DNA from: Lamellibrachia columna
Taxonomy: Eukaryota; Annelida; Polychaeta; Sabellida; Siboglinidae
Length of the DNA stretch: 64,000 nt
Assembly (NCBI GenBank): GCA_963662155.1
Contig: OY759263.1
Coordinates: forward strand, 41,202,584-41,266,583
Direction: 5' to 3'
Below are positions 11,465-23,719 of the stretch, piece by piece; the stretch's first letter is position 1; each line of letters starts with the position of its first letter. The position numbers and the translations under genes are program-made. The notes below the pieces were generated by a model. That model saw only the letters and a list, made by a program, of their open reading frames with translations. It was not told the DNA's origin and did no database searches.

Positions 11465-14400
11465 TACATACCAATTCCAATGTTGGTGTTTTGATTCGGC
11501 CAAAAGAAAATGTTTTAAATATGGTACGCAAGTGCAAAGAATAGAGGCATTTGGTGCTGCACTATCTGTTCAGGACTGGGGTCACATCACGAAACAGAAT
11601 GATGTTAATAAGAGCTATGAAGGGTTTGTTAATATATTCAATGAATTATTTGGCATACATTGCACGTTAAAAAAGGTGTGCATCAGAAATAAAGGAGAAA
11701 ATAGGCCATGGTTTCCTAAAGGTTTGGCAAATGTGTGTAAAACGAAGAATAATCTGTATAAAAAATACATTAAATGTAAAACAATGCATTCATTCATCCC
11801 TTGACTGGGCCGGTCGTAGGGGTGAGTGCTTGGAGGCTTCCACAGAGATCTTTCTCCATCTGGGACGGTTGTGAGCAGTATCGCATAATTCCTGTGGCTC
11901 TAGATCCGTCCACTCTCGACTGTTGTCCAGGTACATTTTTTGTGGACTTCTTCGTTTTCTGCCGTCTTTGACCATGCCTTGTAGTACTTCTTTGGCAAGT
12001 GCATTGTGTATGGTTGTATGTCCAAACCATTGGAGTTTTCGGCATTTTATTGTTGCCAAAAGCTGTTCTTGTGGTCCTACGGCTTTGGTGATGGCTTGCA
12101 TTACTGATATATTTGTTATGTGGTCTCTGTAAGAAATTTTCAGGATCCTTCTGAAAAATTTCCTCTCAAATGCTGCTATTCTTCTTTCGGATAGGCTTTC
12201 AGGGTTCAGCTTTTGCATCCGTATATCAGCACTGGCACAACCAAGCTTTTATTGAGTTGTATCTTTGTTGTCGTTTTGATGTTGTTGTTGTTCCATACCT
12301 TCTTGAGTTTTGCTATAACTGATTTTGCCAGGTTTATCCGTGTGCATATTTCCTCTGTGGAGTCGCCTTCAGGGGAGATGATCGATCCGAGGTACTTGAA
12401 TGATTTTACTTATTCGTGGCGTTCTCCATTCATTAATATAGTACTTCTTGGCGCTATTCTGCTGTTGACCATAATCTTGCTCTTTTCTGCACTTATTTCC
12501 ATTCCGTAAGCACGCGCTCTCTTTTCCAGTGTTGTTGTAAGTTCTTGTAGCTCCTACTCTGTCCCAGCGATTAGGTCAATGTCATCTGCGAATCGGAGGT
12601 TGTTGATCTCTCTTCCATTTATTGATATCATGCCATTGAAGTTGTATGATATTTTGAAGGTATAGGTTGAACAGCACTGGCGACAAAAGGCATCCCTGGT
12701 GTACTCCAACTGATGTTTGAAACGACTGTCCAACTTCTCCTTCATGTAACACTGCACTCCTTCATGTAACACTGCACTCGTTCATGGTCCATATAGCGAT
12801 TCGAGTAGTGTCCTTACTCGCCAGAGTCCCTTGTGCCACACATGATCAAATGCCTTTTTGAAATCGATGAAATTGTGATATAGGTCTTGATGGTGATCAA
12901 CGTGTTTCTCGATTAACAGTCTTATGTTGAAGAATTGTTCGGCTGTGCTTCTTTTCGGCCGGAAGTCTGCTTGTTCTTCTGATAACAATTCTTCTGCTTT
13001 GCCTTTAAGTCGGTTGAGTATGATTCTTAGCATTATTTTACTGGGATAGCTGATCAGACTTATAGTTCTGTAATTCTTACAGCAGCGTAAGTTCCCTTTC
13101 TTTGGTATCGTTATTATGAGCGATTTTGTCCATTCTTCTGGCCAAGTCTTGGTTTCCCAAATCTTTTGGCATATGATCATGAATGCGTCTATCATTGCCT
13201 CCCCTCCGCCGGGGGATTTTTGTGTCTTCAGCATTCGGATTGATTCTACTTCTGCTCGGAGAATGGGTGTATCAGCATTTTTATTTTGAGGCAGTGTTCC
13301 GAGAATGTTGCATGTCATCTGTGTTCAGTTCGTAGATGTAGAGTTCTTTGCAGTACTCAGTCCATCTTCCAAGTACTGCCTTTTTTTCGGTAAGGAGGGT
13401 GCCATTTTTGTCTTCGATGTTTGACGGTCATTTATCCAGTTGTTCTTTGCTTTGCTCATTCTTTTTCTGATGTCTTTATTTAGTTCTCGATACTGTTTGT
13501 GTGCTTCTTCACTGGTGTTTCTTGACTTTTTCAGCTCTCATCTCTGGTCACAAAGCTTCAATACATCATTAGATACCCATGGCTGACGCTTGATCTTTGG
13601 TTTGCCTAGGACTTCCTTAGCAGTGTCGCGCATTGCTGTGCCGACTGTGTTGACAAGGTTGTTGATATTCGGCTCCAAGAAGTTAAGCACTGCAAATCGT
13701 CCTCCAATTGTTGCTTTAAAATGCGTTGCAATGTTTGGATCTTGCAGTTTCTCTATGTCAAATCTTTTCCGAGGGTTCTTGCTTTTCCGATTCTTCTGCA
13801 ACCTCAGATTTATTGTCATCATTACAAGATCGTGATCACTTCCTACATCAGCGCCGGGAAAAGTTCTTGTTTTTCGGCTTATTGATGCTAGACTTGAATC
13901 GCTGAGGTGTCAAAATGTAGTCGATCTGGTTGTGTGTTTTCCAGTCAGGAGAATGCCATGTTGTTTTCCTGGATGTCTTGTGTGTGTACAGTGTGTTTGC
14001 TATGGTAAGGTCTTTCCCGCATGCAAATCCTAGGAGTCGTAGCCCCCTGTCGTGGGTGTTTTCACATCCGAATTTACCGACTGTTCCTGCCTAGTCTTCA
14101 TATGCATCATCACCTATCTTTGCATTCCAGTCGTCAATGATTATGATTATCCTTCTTCCGTGTTCTCGCGACTGCAATGCATGCCGAGAATAAATAAAAA
14201 AAATAAATAAAATTAAGTTGACAAATATTTTACTATATGTGGAAAAAGAGTATTACAGAAATTATCTGGAAAAACACCGCAATGACACAAAGGGAACATG
14301 AAAGGTCTTAAATTAGGTAATGAAAAGAAATAAAAAATTTACTCCATTTCCAGGCCATTTTGTAAATGAAAATAAAACATAAAATCAACATGAAATTGCC

Positions 14401-16525
14401 AATGGTTTCGACAATTTCATTGTATTCAAAGTTATACTGTAATAATCTCGCCAAAAACATCAAACCACTGATAAATAAAGCAAGCACTTATGACTATGCG
14501 CATGCGAATACGGAGGCGTCCATGTTCCTTCACCTCATTGATGAAAAAGAATTGTTGACTGTCGTGAAACAGTGTAAAGGAAAATCCTCTACGGGTTATG
14601 ACGGAATAGACATGTATGTTGTGAAAAAGGTATTTCCCACCTAGCTACACCCCTTAGGTATATATGTAACACATCATTCGAAACAGGTATTTTTCCAGAT
14701 ATTATGAAACTGAAAGTGGCAAAAGTTATTCCTGTCTATAAGACCGGCAAAACAAATTCATTTCACAACTACAGGCCTATCTCTCTATTGCCGCGTTCTC
14801 AAAAATTTTAGAAAAAATTTTTGACAACAGATTGGAAAAATTCATGGAATAAAACAAAATATTAAATGACAGCCAGTATGGCTTTCGGAAAAACAGATCT
14901 ACATCTTTGGCTTTACTAGAAATGACCGAGGAAATAGCTAATACAATTGACAATAAAAAAGCTTCAATAGGGGTGTTCATAGACTTGAAAAAAGTTTTTG
15001 ATACTGTCAATCATAATTTACTTATGAAAAAGAAGTTAGAAATTAATGGTATTCGCGGTATAGTACTTAAATGCTTAATTAGCTATTTAACAAAAAGGAC
15101 ACAATCTGTCTACATTGATGACGCAAAATCGGATTTCTTAGAAGTAGTATGTGGTGTGCCACAAGGTTCAATACTTGGACCGAAATTATTTTTGATATAA
15201 ATATATAAATGATTTGTATATTCAAGTATATTCAAAGTTATAATGTTCACGGATGACACTAATATTTTATAGTGCTGATAGTCCACAACTGTCTTTTAAT
15301 ATTAATAAAACTAATTACATGGTATTTGGAAAAGGAAGGATTACTTCAGATATTGCAATAACAATAAACCAAAACATTATAGAAAGAGTCTATGAATCAA
15401 AATTTCTTGGCATAATTATCGATGATAAGCTTTCTCGGAAAATACAATCGGTAAAATCCAAATTGGCTAAAACATTGTAAATATTTTATAGAGCCAATTT
15501 TTTCTTAAAGGCCTCGGCATTGATTACTTTATACTTCTCACTTTTCTTGCCACATATAGACTACTGCTCAGAGATATGGGAAAATACTTATATCACAAAT
15601 CTAATTCCCCTATTCACTCTACAAAAGAGAGTTGTGAGAATTATTTGTGGAGCACAGGCTCGTGACCATACAAATATCTTATTTATTAATCTTACATTTA
15701 TTAAATTTTTTGACCTAATTGAATACAAAACATCTATATTGATGTACAAAGTGAAATATAAACTATTACCCAATTGCATTCAGACTCTTTTTATTCTAAT
15801 GAAGAGAGTTTGCACAAAGTAAAGGGACAAATTCCAAAAAATTACATACTGCACTAGGCTAAATGTTTTTCTATCGCTGGTGTTAAGCTTTGGAATGGCC
15901 TATGTATTGCACTAAGAAACTGTAAAAATATTTTCGCTTTAAAAAAAATGCACAAAACATCTATACTTGATAGATACAAAATACTAATTATGTATAAACA
16001 CTTCTGGGGGCCGGCATGCTTGCTGAGATTATTTGATGCATCTTATTTTGATGATGTATGCTTGCCTGATTTCATGCTACTTAATTAATAAATCTAAATG
16101 TCATTCCTTGGCCTATTTCAATCTACACTGGACTTGTGTTGTTATTTTGCATAATGAATATTTTATTCTGAGACGTAATATGTTTACTGTATTAGCTTTT
16201 GGTATATTTATGCATTAATTATATGTGTTTTATCAGTATGATACAAGGGATTACTATATAAAAGAGGAATAATATATATGTATATGCGTATGTGTGTATA
16301 TGTATACACATATAACAAACCAATGCAACAAGAGAGAGTGCACATAAGTTAACACTTCAATTCTCTCCGTTTCCAGCACAAGATTGTAGCACACTATGAT
16401 TGTTACTATTCATCTTTTAAATATACATGACTTAAATGAGCATTGTCTAGAAATGTTCTGCATTAGCCATTTATGTATATACACTGCATATAAGTAACGT
16501 TGGAAATAAATGTATTATTATTATT
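11465..16525 (+). mobile_element. CR1/L2-like LINE, 5'-truncated, split by an RTE
   Basis: Two blocks, about 11,465-11,789 and 14,183-16,525, form one non-LTR retrotransposon. The first encodes the region before the reverse transcriptase (RPWFPKGLANVCKTKNNLYK). The second carries RT landmarks: NYRPISLLP, YGFRKNRSTSLAL, FIDLKKVFDTVNH, CGVPQGSILGPKLF. The catalytic FADD box is altered to FTDD near 15,250, and several stops and frameshifts are present, so it is dead. The 3' end has AATAAA and a short ATT repeat tail. Removing the RTE joins the two blocks in frame at KTMHAENK. Confidence 0.85.
11790..14174 (-). mobile_element. RTE-clade LINE, 5'-truncated and degraded
   Basis: This element is inserted antisense in the CR1-like LINE. 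An 8-bp target duplication, CAATGCAT, flanks it at 11,782-11,789 and 14,175-14,182. Its 3' end is a short ATGA-type repeat rather than poly(A), as in RTE elements. Fragments match the second RTE in this window: endonuclease end near 14,160-13,840, linker (FDIEKLQDPNIATHFKA), RT (FIDFKKAFDHVWH, NLRFADDIDLIAG) and the C-terminal zinc-knuckle-like region. Multiple frameshifts disrupt the frame. Confidence 0.88.
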
Positions 16526-17240
16526 ACTAGCAAAAATGCCCGTCCCCAACTTGGTAGTTAATACGTGACAGTCATGATAGCAATATTTACCAAATGCCTC
16601 AAGCCAATATGCCATTAATACACTCGAGATTGTCTAAGGGAACGTTGAACGTATTACAAGAAACAACTGTGTCACATGCTACTCGTTGCATGTTCGAAAT
16701 GTTGAAGGTCACGTGAATTTAGGCCCATGGATACTTGTGTTGGTTGTAGAATAGTAGAATATCTTTTTATTGTGTATTGGCCCTCGGTCTGTGACCTCAG
16801 GCCAATACGTGGGTGTGTGCTTTCTACTATAATTAATATAAATCGCCCAGATGGTGCTACATACTCTCAAATGGTTTACGTACCAAAGAATTCGCTGCGT
16901 GCGTGATTTCAGCGATTGTTGAAGTTAACATTTTACATAGCGAACATTTGATTTACCATAAAAACCACTAAGAACCCTTGATATACAGGGTATTTTGAAA
17001 AAATAAAGGAGTTACGTTTCATTACGTTACGTAGATTAATCCCTGAAAGTTTGGCACCCGAGGTGTAAGCCGTCTAGGAGGAAAACATGAACATAACCAC
17101 ATACATACAAACAAACATACATACGCTAGCTCGATTATAGTTAGATTATTCCAGTTATAATGTAATTGACCCCAAGTCTGCATACATACACATCAAACAT
17201 AAAATGTGTTACATGCCGTTTCAACCCAAGATAATATTTT

Positions 17241-17443
17241 AAGTAGATGAAAGCAGCAAGTACTTACACTGGCATTTGTTTAAGTTTGTTTAAGTAGATG
17301 AAAGCAGCAAGTACTTACACTGGCATTTGTTTAAGTTTGTTTAAGTTTGTTTAAGTAGATGAAAGCAGCAAGTACTTACACTGGCATTTGTTTAAGTTTG
17401 TTTAAGTAGATGAAAGCAGCAAGTACTTACACTGGCATTTGTT
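17241..17443. repeat. 51-bp minisatellite spanning an EGF 5' splice site
   Basis: Four units (three steps of 51, 61 and 51 bp), each containing the last 10-14 bases of the EGF exon, a GTAAGT donor and 35-40 bases of intron. Unlike the 66-bp array, distal donors are not coding-compatible, because TAA appears in frame in the first intron copy. Confidence 0.92.
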
Positions 17444-17541
17444 TCCATAATATCCATTGATACAGTGACAATGAAAGTGTTCACCCGCCGCCTCACAGAC
17501 ACCCCCATTCTGACAGGGGCGAACTTCACATGGCATAAGTG
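17431..17541 (-). CDS. EGF-like domain exon
   Basis: A 111-bp exon, acceptor TTTGCAG and donor GTAAGT, phase 1-1; standard Cys spacing with the last loop INGYYGNK. Its donor is the proximal member of a four-copy tandem repeat. The proximal donor is chosen because it gives the standard 111-bp length and no stop. Confidence 0.82.
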
Positions 17542-17828
17542 CTGCAAAATACAACATGATTATAATAATTATCTGGGGTTTTCTTCTATCCTTTCAACGT
17601 TGATATAGTGGCAGGTGATTCTTTAGATACATCAATTATTTATTGTTAAATAAAATACAAAGTTTAAAAATGTTGTTGCACCAGAATCTACAAAAACAAA
17701 ATGAATTTCTCATGTTTCTGATTTCAATTGTCAACAATCAAATTCAGAACATCTTAATTTTTTAGGAATGTGACACCCAAACAAATGTTGGGAAAATGCC
17801 ATAAATTCCAGGTCATGGTCACACTCAC

Positions 17829-17939
17829 TCTGGCAGTTCTCGCCATGGTATCCTGGCTTGCATTTGCACTTGTAGCTCATATGACCTTTGATGCATGTTC
17901 CCTCGTGGTGACATGGGTTTTCGTGACAAGGCTTATACT
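17829..17939 (-). CDS. EGF-like domain exon
   Basis: A 111-bp exon, acceptor ATTTTAG and donor GTGAGT, phase 1-1. The Cys3-Cys4 loop is IKGHMSYK and the end GYHGENCQ. The large intron upstream of it (to 26,083) is almost entirely transposon. Confidence 0.83.
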
Positions 17940-18396
17940 CTAAAATTAAACGGTATTTTAAATTAATCAACCAGAACATACACACCACACCACTACACAG
18001 TCACGCACACAGGCAGTCACTCATACACGACTAGGTGGCGCAACATGCTGATGAGGTGAAATTTATCTCTCCGTCATCTAAGTCGTTTTCTCCAGCTTTA
18101 AATAAATCCCGAATGCACTCTTTATATTGACTGATTTATGGAGTCGCTTTGCTGGCTGTTCAGACATGGCTGCAAAGCCTGTTACGTCAGATGTCAATGC
18201 GAGGTAGGCAGCACGTTACCAAGCATACTATCAACACGTTAGACAATCGCACTATACTGACATCTACAAGTCGCTGGGAACAGTGTATCAGTGTATCAGT
18301 TAAACAGACCGTCAGTCGAAAATTAGAAATGTGCTACTAGTCGTTTTGCAGAGATATCGTGACTGGAAACATTAAACATATACATTACCTGAAAAA

Positions 18397-18786
18397 ATGG
18401 GACAACCCAAAAGTAGAACTGCATCATCAAATCACGACCAAAGTGATATGGACATAATGGCCTTAAAACTCATTGAATTACTCACGGAAGAACATGTGCT
18501 TACAAAACTGAGACGCGCACTTTATCCCCAGGAACATGAAGACAAAATTGATGGTTTAAACAACCAAATAATCAACCTGACAAGCTTGCTAAAGAAAAAA
18601 GAGGAACGCATCGCTGTATTAGAAACCAAAATACAGAAAATAGAAGAAAACATTGATCATCAACAACAGTATTCCCAAAGACCAAACATGCGTATTCACG
18701 GTGTTCCTGAACATGCTAACGAAGACACAACAGCCATCGTAATGGATCATGTGATCAATTCAAAGATGTCCTTAAACCACCACTAG
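18397..18786 (+). pseudogene. LINE ORF1 (coiled-coil plus RRM-like), frameshifted
   Basis: 129 residues are open from ATG. Residues 50-90 form a heptad-rich coiled coil (INLTSLLKKKEERIAVLETK), followed by an RRM-like start (NMRIHGVPEHANEDT). Homology continues in another frame to about 19,130 (SHRVGPK, RPIIVRFKSENTCDVVL), so there is a frameshift near 18,780. This is an L1/L2-type ORF1 RNA-binding protein that would coat the LINE RNA. It is broken here. Confidence 0.7.
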
Positions 18787-21262
18787 AGTCCAGTCAGCTG
18801 GAACGCAGTCACCGTGTTGGGCCCAAATTAGATCAGCAAGATCGAGTTCGCTCCCGCCCTATTATTGTCAGATTTAAGAGCGAGAACACATGTGACGTGG
18901 TTCTAAACGTGCGGTTCCAGCTCAAGGAACACAATGAACGGCATCGTGACGCAAGAATCTACATAAATGAAGATTTAACTGTGCGCCGTGCCACCCTAGC
19001 CTGGGAGTGTCGTGCACTGAAAAGGACAGGGAAACTAAATGACTGTTGAACCGCAAGCGGAAATGTTATGGTGAAAGACAATCAAAACAAAATACGCCAA
19101 ATTAGGTCAGCTGCGGATATCCAAGAGATTAAATAGACACTTCAAAATGGGTGTAAAGATTCATCTAGAATTTTATGTTCTCTTTACAGATTATCAAATT
19201 GTTACAACCATCCTTCGGTTGCTGTTTCATATGTATATATGATCCAAATAAGATTCTAAATTTGGGTTAAATGTAATACAATATTACTGTATTACAGTTT
19301 CAAATGTTTATAATTGTTTCTATATCTCCCTTAATATATATATTTATTTAAACAACGTTCAAAGAAATTATGTTCACTATATATTTTTTTACTGTCAGTC
19401 ACTGCATCTATGCAAACATTTCATGGCTTTCATGAGGCTTGTGATTTTCCTCCTGTTAGTTGCACTAAATCATATTCACGTATGGTATTTCTGTGATGTT
19501 TGCACGGGGCCTGCACACCCCATTTTCTGTCTTCCTACCACTACACCTCCACATATTTAACATTTCCTACATATTCACATCACTTAACCAACCTTACCCT
19601 TGCTACTGTTCTGAAACATGCACGGAGCCGACACACTCCATCTTCTTTGTTTTCCATGTTGCACCTGGCTTATGCCACCTTGACTATTCTTTCAGTGTAA
19701 GATATCACACAAACTTAATTTTTGTTTTATATACCTATGTGTTGAAAATTACTGTATTATGCATTGTAATCCATACTGTGAAAAATATGTTCAATTTATA
19801 TGTCACACTGTGTATATTCGACATAAGTCATATAACTATTCAATTATTTACTTGTGTTCTTTCAAATGAAAGTAAAAAAAATATTATGTATGAAAGGAAA
19901 AGTTACAAATACAACTACGTGCTATAGGTTAATGTTACAGCATTACATGTTTAAAAATAATATGCCGATAAATGTTGAACGATGCAATTTTGGAGGTTTA
20001 CGAGCAAATTCTCTCAATCATGTGTTAAACAATGACAACAGTGATTCCTTGGATGGAGAACCCATGACATTCAAACACTCTTCATATATTGATGATGACG
20101 AATTAATTGATCAACTCAAAATGAAACGCAACACTTTCACAATTTTAAGCGTTAATCGTCAGTCTCAATGCAAAAATTTACGAAATCAAAATACTTGTGA
20201 AAAAGTTAAAATATAATCACTGTTTCTTTGGTGCTATATGTATCCAGGAAACATGGTTGTCCGATAATTCTGATACATCCTTGCTAAGATTAGGTGGTTA
20301 CAACTTGATTTCACAAGGTAAAATCTGCACGACGCACGGAGGTGTTGCTATATACCTAAGTGACAAATATAACTATAAATTATTATCTCTGCATAAATAC
20401 TCTGAAATATGGGAAAGTCAATTTATTGAAGTATCTGGAAACAAATCACAAAAAAAGTAATACTTGGAAATGTTTATCGACCATCCAGAGATATAAACGA
20501 AAATTACCGCACTGATGAATTCACTATTATTTTGAAATCATTTCAAAAGTCCAAATGTGATGTAGTTATTTTTGGTGACTATAATATAAACTTACTAAAA
20601 ATTAACGAAAAACCATTATTCTGTGAATATTTAAATACTGTCCTCGCACAAGGTTTCTATCCAGTAATCACGCTGCCGACTAGATTTTCTGCACGAAATT
20701 GTACTTTTCTGGATAATTTGCTATGCAAACTTTCAGGAAATACGGACAACTATTCAACGGGTATCTTAACAAAGTGTATTTCTGATCATCAGCCATACTT
20801 CATCATCCTTGACCTCACACATATTCATAAATATGTGCCTAAATTTATCAAATTCATGATTTAAGCTCTATTATAAATTTCAAAAGGGCTATTGTTTCAA
20901 CCAACATAATTCAGAAATTAAACAGTGATCGAATATCCGATCCAAATGACAATTATAACACTCTAGATAATGTTATCCAAGGGTGTAAAAATGCATATTT
21001 ACCTACAAAAATAAAAAAATATAACAAACAGACATAAAAAATCAAACTGGATTACTAGTGCTATAGTGAGATCGATCTCTATTAGAGATCAAATGTACAA
21101 ACGACTTAAACAATTGCAAATTGAATCAATACTGTACGACAGTCTTATAACCAATCTACGCAACTACAACAATATACTTAAAAAAGCATTAACCTTGTGA
21201 AGAAAACATTTTATCAATCCAGTTTTGAAAAATATAAAGAAAACATGGTCAACAGTCAATAC

Positions 21263-23719
21263 TCTTCACTTCACTTCACTTTCCCATAACCCGTAAGGAT
21301 CGTTGGGGCACCATTGATGACTTTCTAACCAGCTCTCTCCACGTTTCCCTGTTCTCGACAGCCCTCTGGGAGTCAGCGAACTCCATTCCTGTCCATTCTT
21401 TGATGTTGTCTTCCCACCTCTTCTTCTGTCTACCTCTTCGTCTCCCCCCTCTTACGGTACCTTGCAAGATAGTCTTTGCAAGGCCAGATGATCGTGATAC
21501 ATGACCGTACCACTTCAGTTTACGCTTCTTAACTGTTGTAAGAAGGTCATCATATGGTCCGATGGCTTCTTTGATCTTGTTGCGGACAGCTTCGTTAGTA
21601 ACATGGTCTTTGTATGATATGCGCAAGATCTTCCGAAAGCATCTCATTTCCATGGCTTGTATCCTCTTCTGTAGATCTGCTGAGAGGGTCCATGTTTCAC
21701 AAGCGTACAGAAAGATGGACATGACAAGGGAGCGCATCAGCCTTATCTTCGAACTGACCGTGATGTTTCTGTCGTTCCATAAGGGTTTCAACCTTGTTAG
21801 TGCTGCTGTTGTCTGTGCAATCCTGGCAAGTATCTCCGGTTTGGAACCCTCATCTGTGATAATTGATCCCAAGTACCTGAAGCTTGTTACTGTCTGAAGT
21901 CTCTGTCCATTAACTTTGACCTCTGTGCTGATGCCTTGTGTGTTGTTCGTCATCAGTTTGGTCTTTTCGGCACTGATCTCCATGCCGTATGATGTAGATG
22001 TTTTTTCAAGGCGCTCCACTAAATTGACTAGTTCTTGTTCATCTCCTGCTAAGCCGTCGATGTCGTCAGCAAAACGAAGGTTGGTGATTGTCCTGCCTCC
22101 AATGCTAACAGTGCCTTGATGGTTTTCTAAAGCATCAGTCATGATCCTTTCCAGAAAAATGTTGAAGAGCGTTGGTGATAGTAGGCATCCTTGTCGAACT
22201 CCGACTGTTGTTCGAAACCAGTCTCCTATGCTGCTGTTGAAGGTTACTGCACTGGTGGCATTGTCATATAGGTGTTCAATGGTTCGGACAAGCTTGGAGC
22301 CAATGTTGTACTTCCTCATGGTTGCCCATAGGGCCGCATGCCATACCTTATCAAAGGCCTTCTTGAAATCTATAAAGACATGATACAGGCTTTGCTGATG
22401 TTGAAGGTGTTTCTCGCAAAGGATTCTAAGGTTGAAGATCTGTTCACTGGTGCTCCGTCCTGCTCGAAAACCCGCTTGTTCTTCAGCGATAATCTCTTCT
22501 GCCTGGGGTTTGAGTCTGTTGAGTAGTATCTTCAACATGACTTTGCTCGGGTGGCTGATGAGGCTGATTGTTCTGTAATTTTGGCACATCTGTAGGTTGC
22601 CTTTCTTGGGAAGTGTTATGATCAGTGACTGAGTCCATGGGGTGGGCCATTCTCCTGTCTGCCAGATCTTGTTGCAGCTTGTTGTAAGTGTGGTAATCAA
22701 GGCTTCTCCCCCAGCTTGAACCAGTTCTGCTGGTATGTTATCAATTCCAGCTGACTTTCCTTTTTTCAGAGACTTTACTGCAGCCTCCACTTCCTCACGA
22801 AGAATGGGGTAGTCGTCCTCTTCAGTAGTCTGTGTACAATTTAGTACTACTGGGTCTCCGTTGGTGTTGTGGCTGTACAATTCTGAGCAGTATTCTGTCC
22901 ATCGATTGAGGATCTGCTGTTCTTCTGTCAGGCATTTCCCTGATTTGTCTTGGATAGTGGTAGTTATCCCTTTCTTCACTGATGTCAGGTCTTTCACTAT
23001 TTGATAAGCCTTCTTGCTGTTGTTCTTGCTCAAGCTGTCTTCAATTTCACAGCATTGTTCTGCTATCCAGTTATCTTTTGCTCTTCTCATATCTTGTTTA
23101 ATCTTCTTGTTGACTTCTCTGTATTTTGCTGCACCTTCAGGATCACATTTTCTCCTTTTCAATTCCCTTCTTTTGTCACAAAGATCTAGGATGTCTGTTG
23201 TGACCCATGGTTTCTTTGTCCGACGGTGTTTTCCAAGGATCTCGTGGGCTGTGTCAGTCACTATTTTGTTGAAGGTGTTGGTCAGCAAATTCACGTCGGT
23301 ATATTTGTCATCCAGTATGATAAGTGGTGCAAATTTCCCACCTATCATTGCTTTGAATGCTTCTGCTACATCAGGATCCTTAAGTTTCTCGATGTCAAAT
23401 TTGATTCTTGTTGGCTTTGGTTTGCTGATCCTCTTCAGGCGAATGTGGAAGGATGTCATCAGCAAGTCGTGATCACTTCCGATATCTGCTCCTGGAAAGC
23501 TTCGTGTCCTGGCAATGTTCACTCCTGTGTGAAAGCGCCGTTTCACCAAGATGTAGTCGATCTGATTGTGATGTTTTCCATCTGGGCTGTGCCAGGTCCA
23601 TCTTCTAGATGTTTTGTGTGGGCCAAATGTGTTAGCCAGCATCAGCTCATTGTACATTGCAAATTCGAGGAGCCTGTGACCTCTCTCATTTGTTTCCGTG
23701 TTGCAGAAACAAATGAGAT
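21263..23719 (-). mobile_element. RTE-clade LINE, nearly intact, 5'-truncated
   Basis: Inserted antisense in the L2-like LINE, with a perfect 11-bp target duplication ACAGTCAATAC at 21,252-21,262 and 23,720-23,730. The 3' tail is AGTGAAGTGAAGTGAAG, the short-repeat tail typical of RTE elements. The 5' end is cut within the endonuclease. A 12-bp inverted repeat (23,686-23,697 and 23,706-23,716) closes the truncated end, perhaps from cDNA snap-back. The intact reading frame implies a recent insertion. Confidence 0.93.
21276..23657 (-). CDS. RTE endonuclease-reverse transcriptase (N-terminally truncated)
   Basis: 793 residues open without a break, and coding sequence continues a little upstream to about 23,706. 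Residues 1-70 are the end of the apurinic endonuclease, with the catalytic GSDHDLL. Residues of about 290-560 are the RT fingers and palm: ITLPKKGNLQMCQNYRTISL, AGFRAGRSTSEQIFNLR, HVFIDFKKAFDKVWH (first Asp), GVRQGCLLSPTLFN, and NLRFADDIDGLAG (catalytic Asp pair). The C-terminus has the RKLKWYGHVSR and GGRRRGRQKKRW motifs shared with BovB-type RTE proteins. RT catalytic residues look intact, but the missing endonuclease start means it cannot be autonomous. Confidence 0.92.
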   Translation of the reverse strand: MYNELMLANTFGPHKTSRRWTWHSPDGKHHNQIDYILVKRRFHTGVNIARTRSFPGADIGSDHDLLMTSFHIRLKRISKPKPTRIKFDIEKLKDPDVAEAFKAMIGGKFAPLIILDDKYTDVNLLTNTFNKIVTDTAHEILGKHRRTKKPWVTTDILDLCDKRRELKRRKCDPEGAAKYREVNKKIKQDMRRAKDNWIAEQCCEIEDSLSKNNSKKAYQIVKDLTSVKKGITTTIQDKSGKCLTEEQQILNRWTEYCSELYSHNTNGDPVVLNCTQTTEEDDYPILREEVEAAVKSLKKGKSAGIDNIPAELVQAGGEALITTLTTSCNKIWQTGEWPTPWTQSLIITLPKKGNLQMCQNYRTISLISHPSKVMLKILLNRLKPQAEEIIAEEQAGFRAGRSTSEQIFNLRILCEKHLQHQQSLYHVFIDFKKAFDKVWHAALWATMRKYNIGSKLVRTIEHLYDNATSAVTFNSSIGDWFRTTVGVRQGCLLSPTLFNIFLERIMTDALENHQGTVSIGGRTITNLRFADDIDGLAGDEQELVNLVERLEKTSTSYGMEISAEKTKLMTNNTQGISTEVKVNGQRLQTVTSFRYLGSIITDEGSKPEILARIAQTTAALTRLKPLWNDRNITVSSKIRLMRSLVMSIFLYACETWTLSADLQKRIQAMEMRCFRKILRISYKDHVTNEAVRNKIKEAIGPYDDLLTTVKKRKLKWYGHVSRSSGLAKTILQGTVRGGRRRGRQKKRWEDNIKEWTGMEFADSQRAVENRETWRELVRKSSMVPQRSLRVMGK

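Larger units (their letters stand above)
11424..17180. mobile_element. Putative hAT-like TIR element carrying nested LINEs
   Basis: The left end reads CAGACTTGGGGTCAATTACA, and the same sequence in reverse complement closes the element at 17,157-17,180. About 24 bp of inverted repeat are shared. Ends starting with CAG suggest a hAT-type MITE. The would-be 8-bp target duplications (TAGATATA and CATACATA) match at only 5 of 8 positions, so hAT is a guess. Almost all of the interior is the nested LINE. The segment 16,530-17,156 holds non-coding sequence ending in ACATACATAC-type repeats, perhaps a SINE or LINE tail. Confidence 0.55.
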
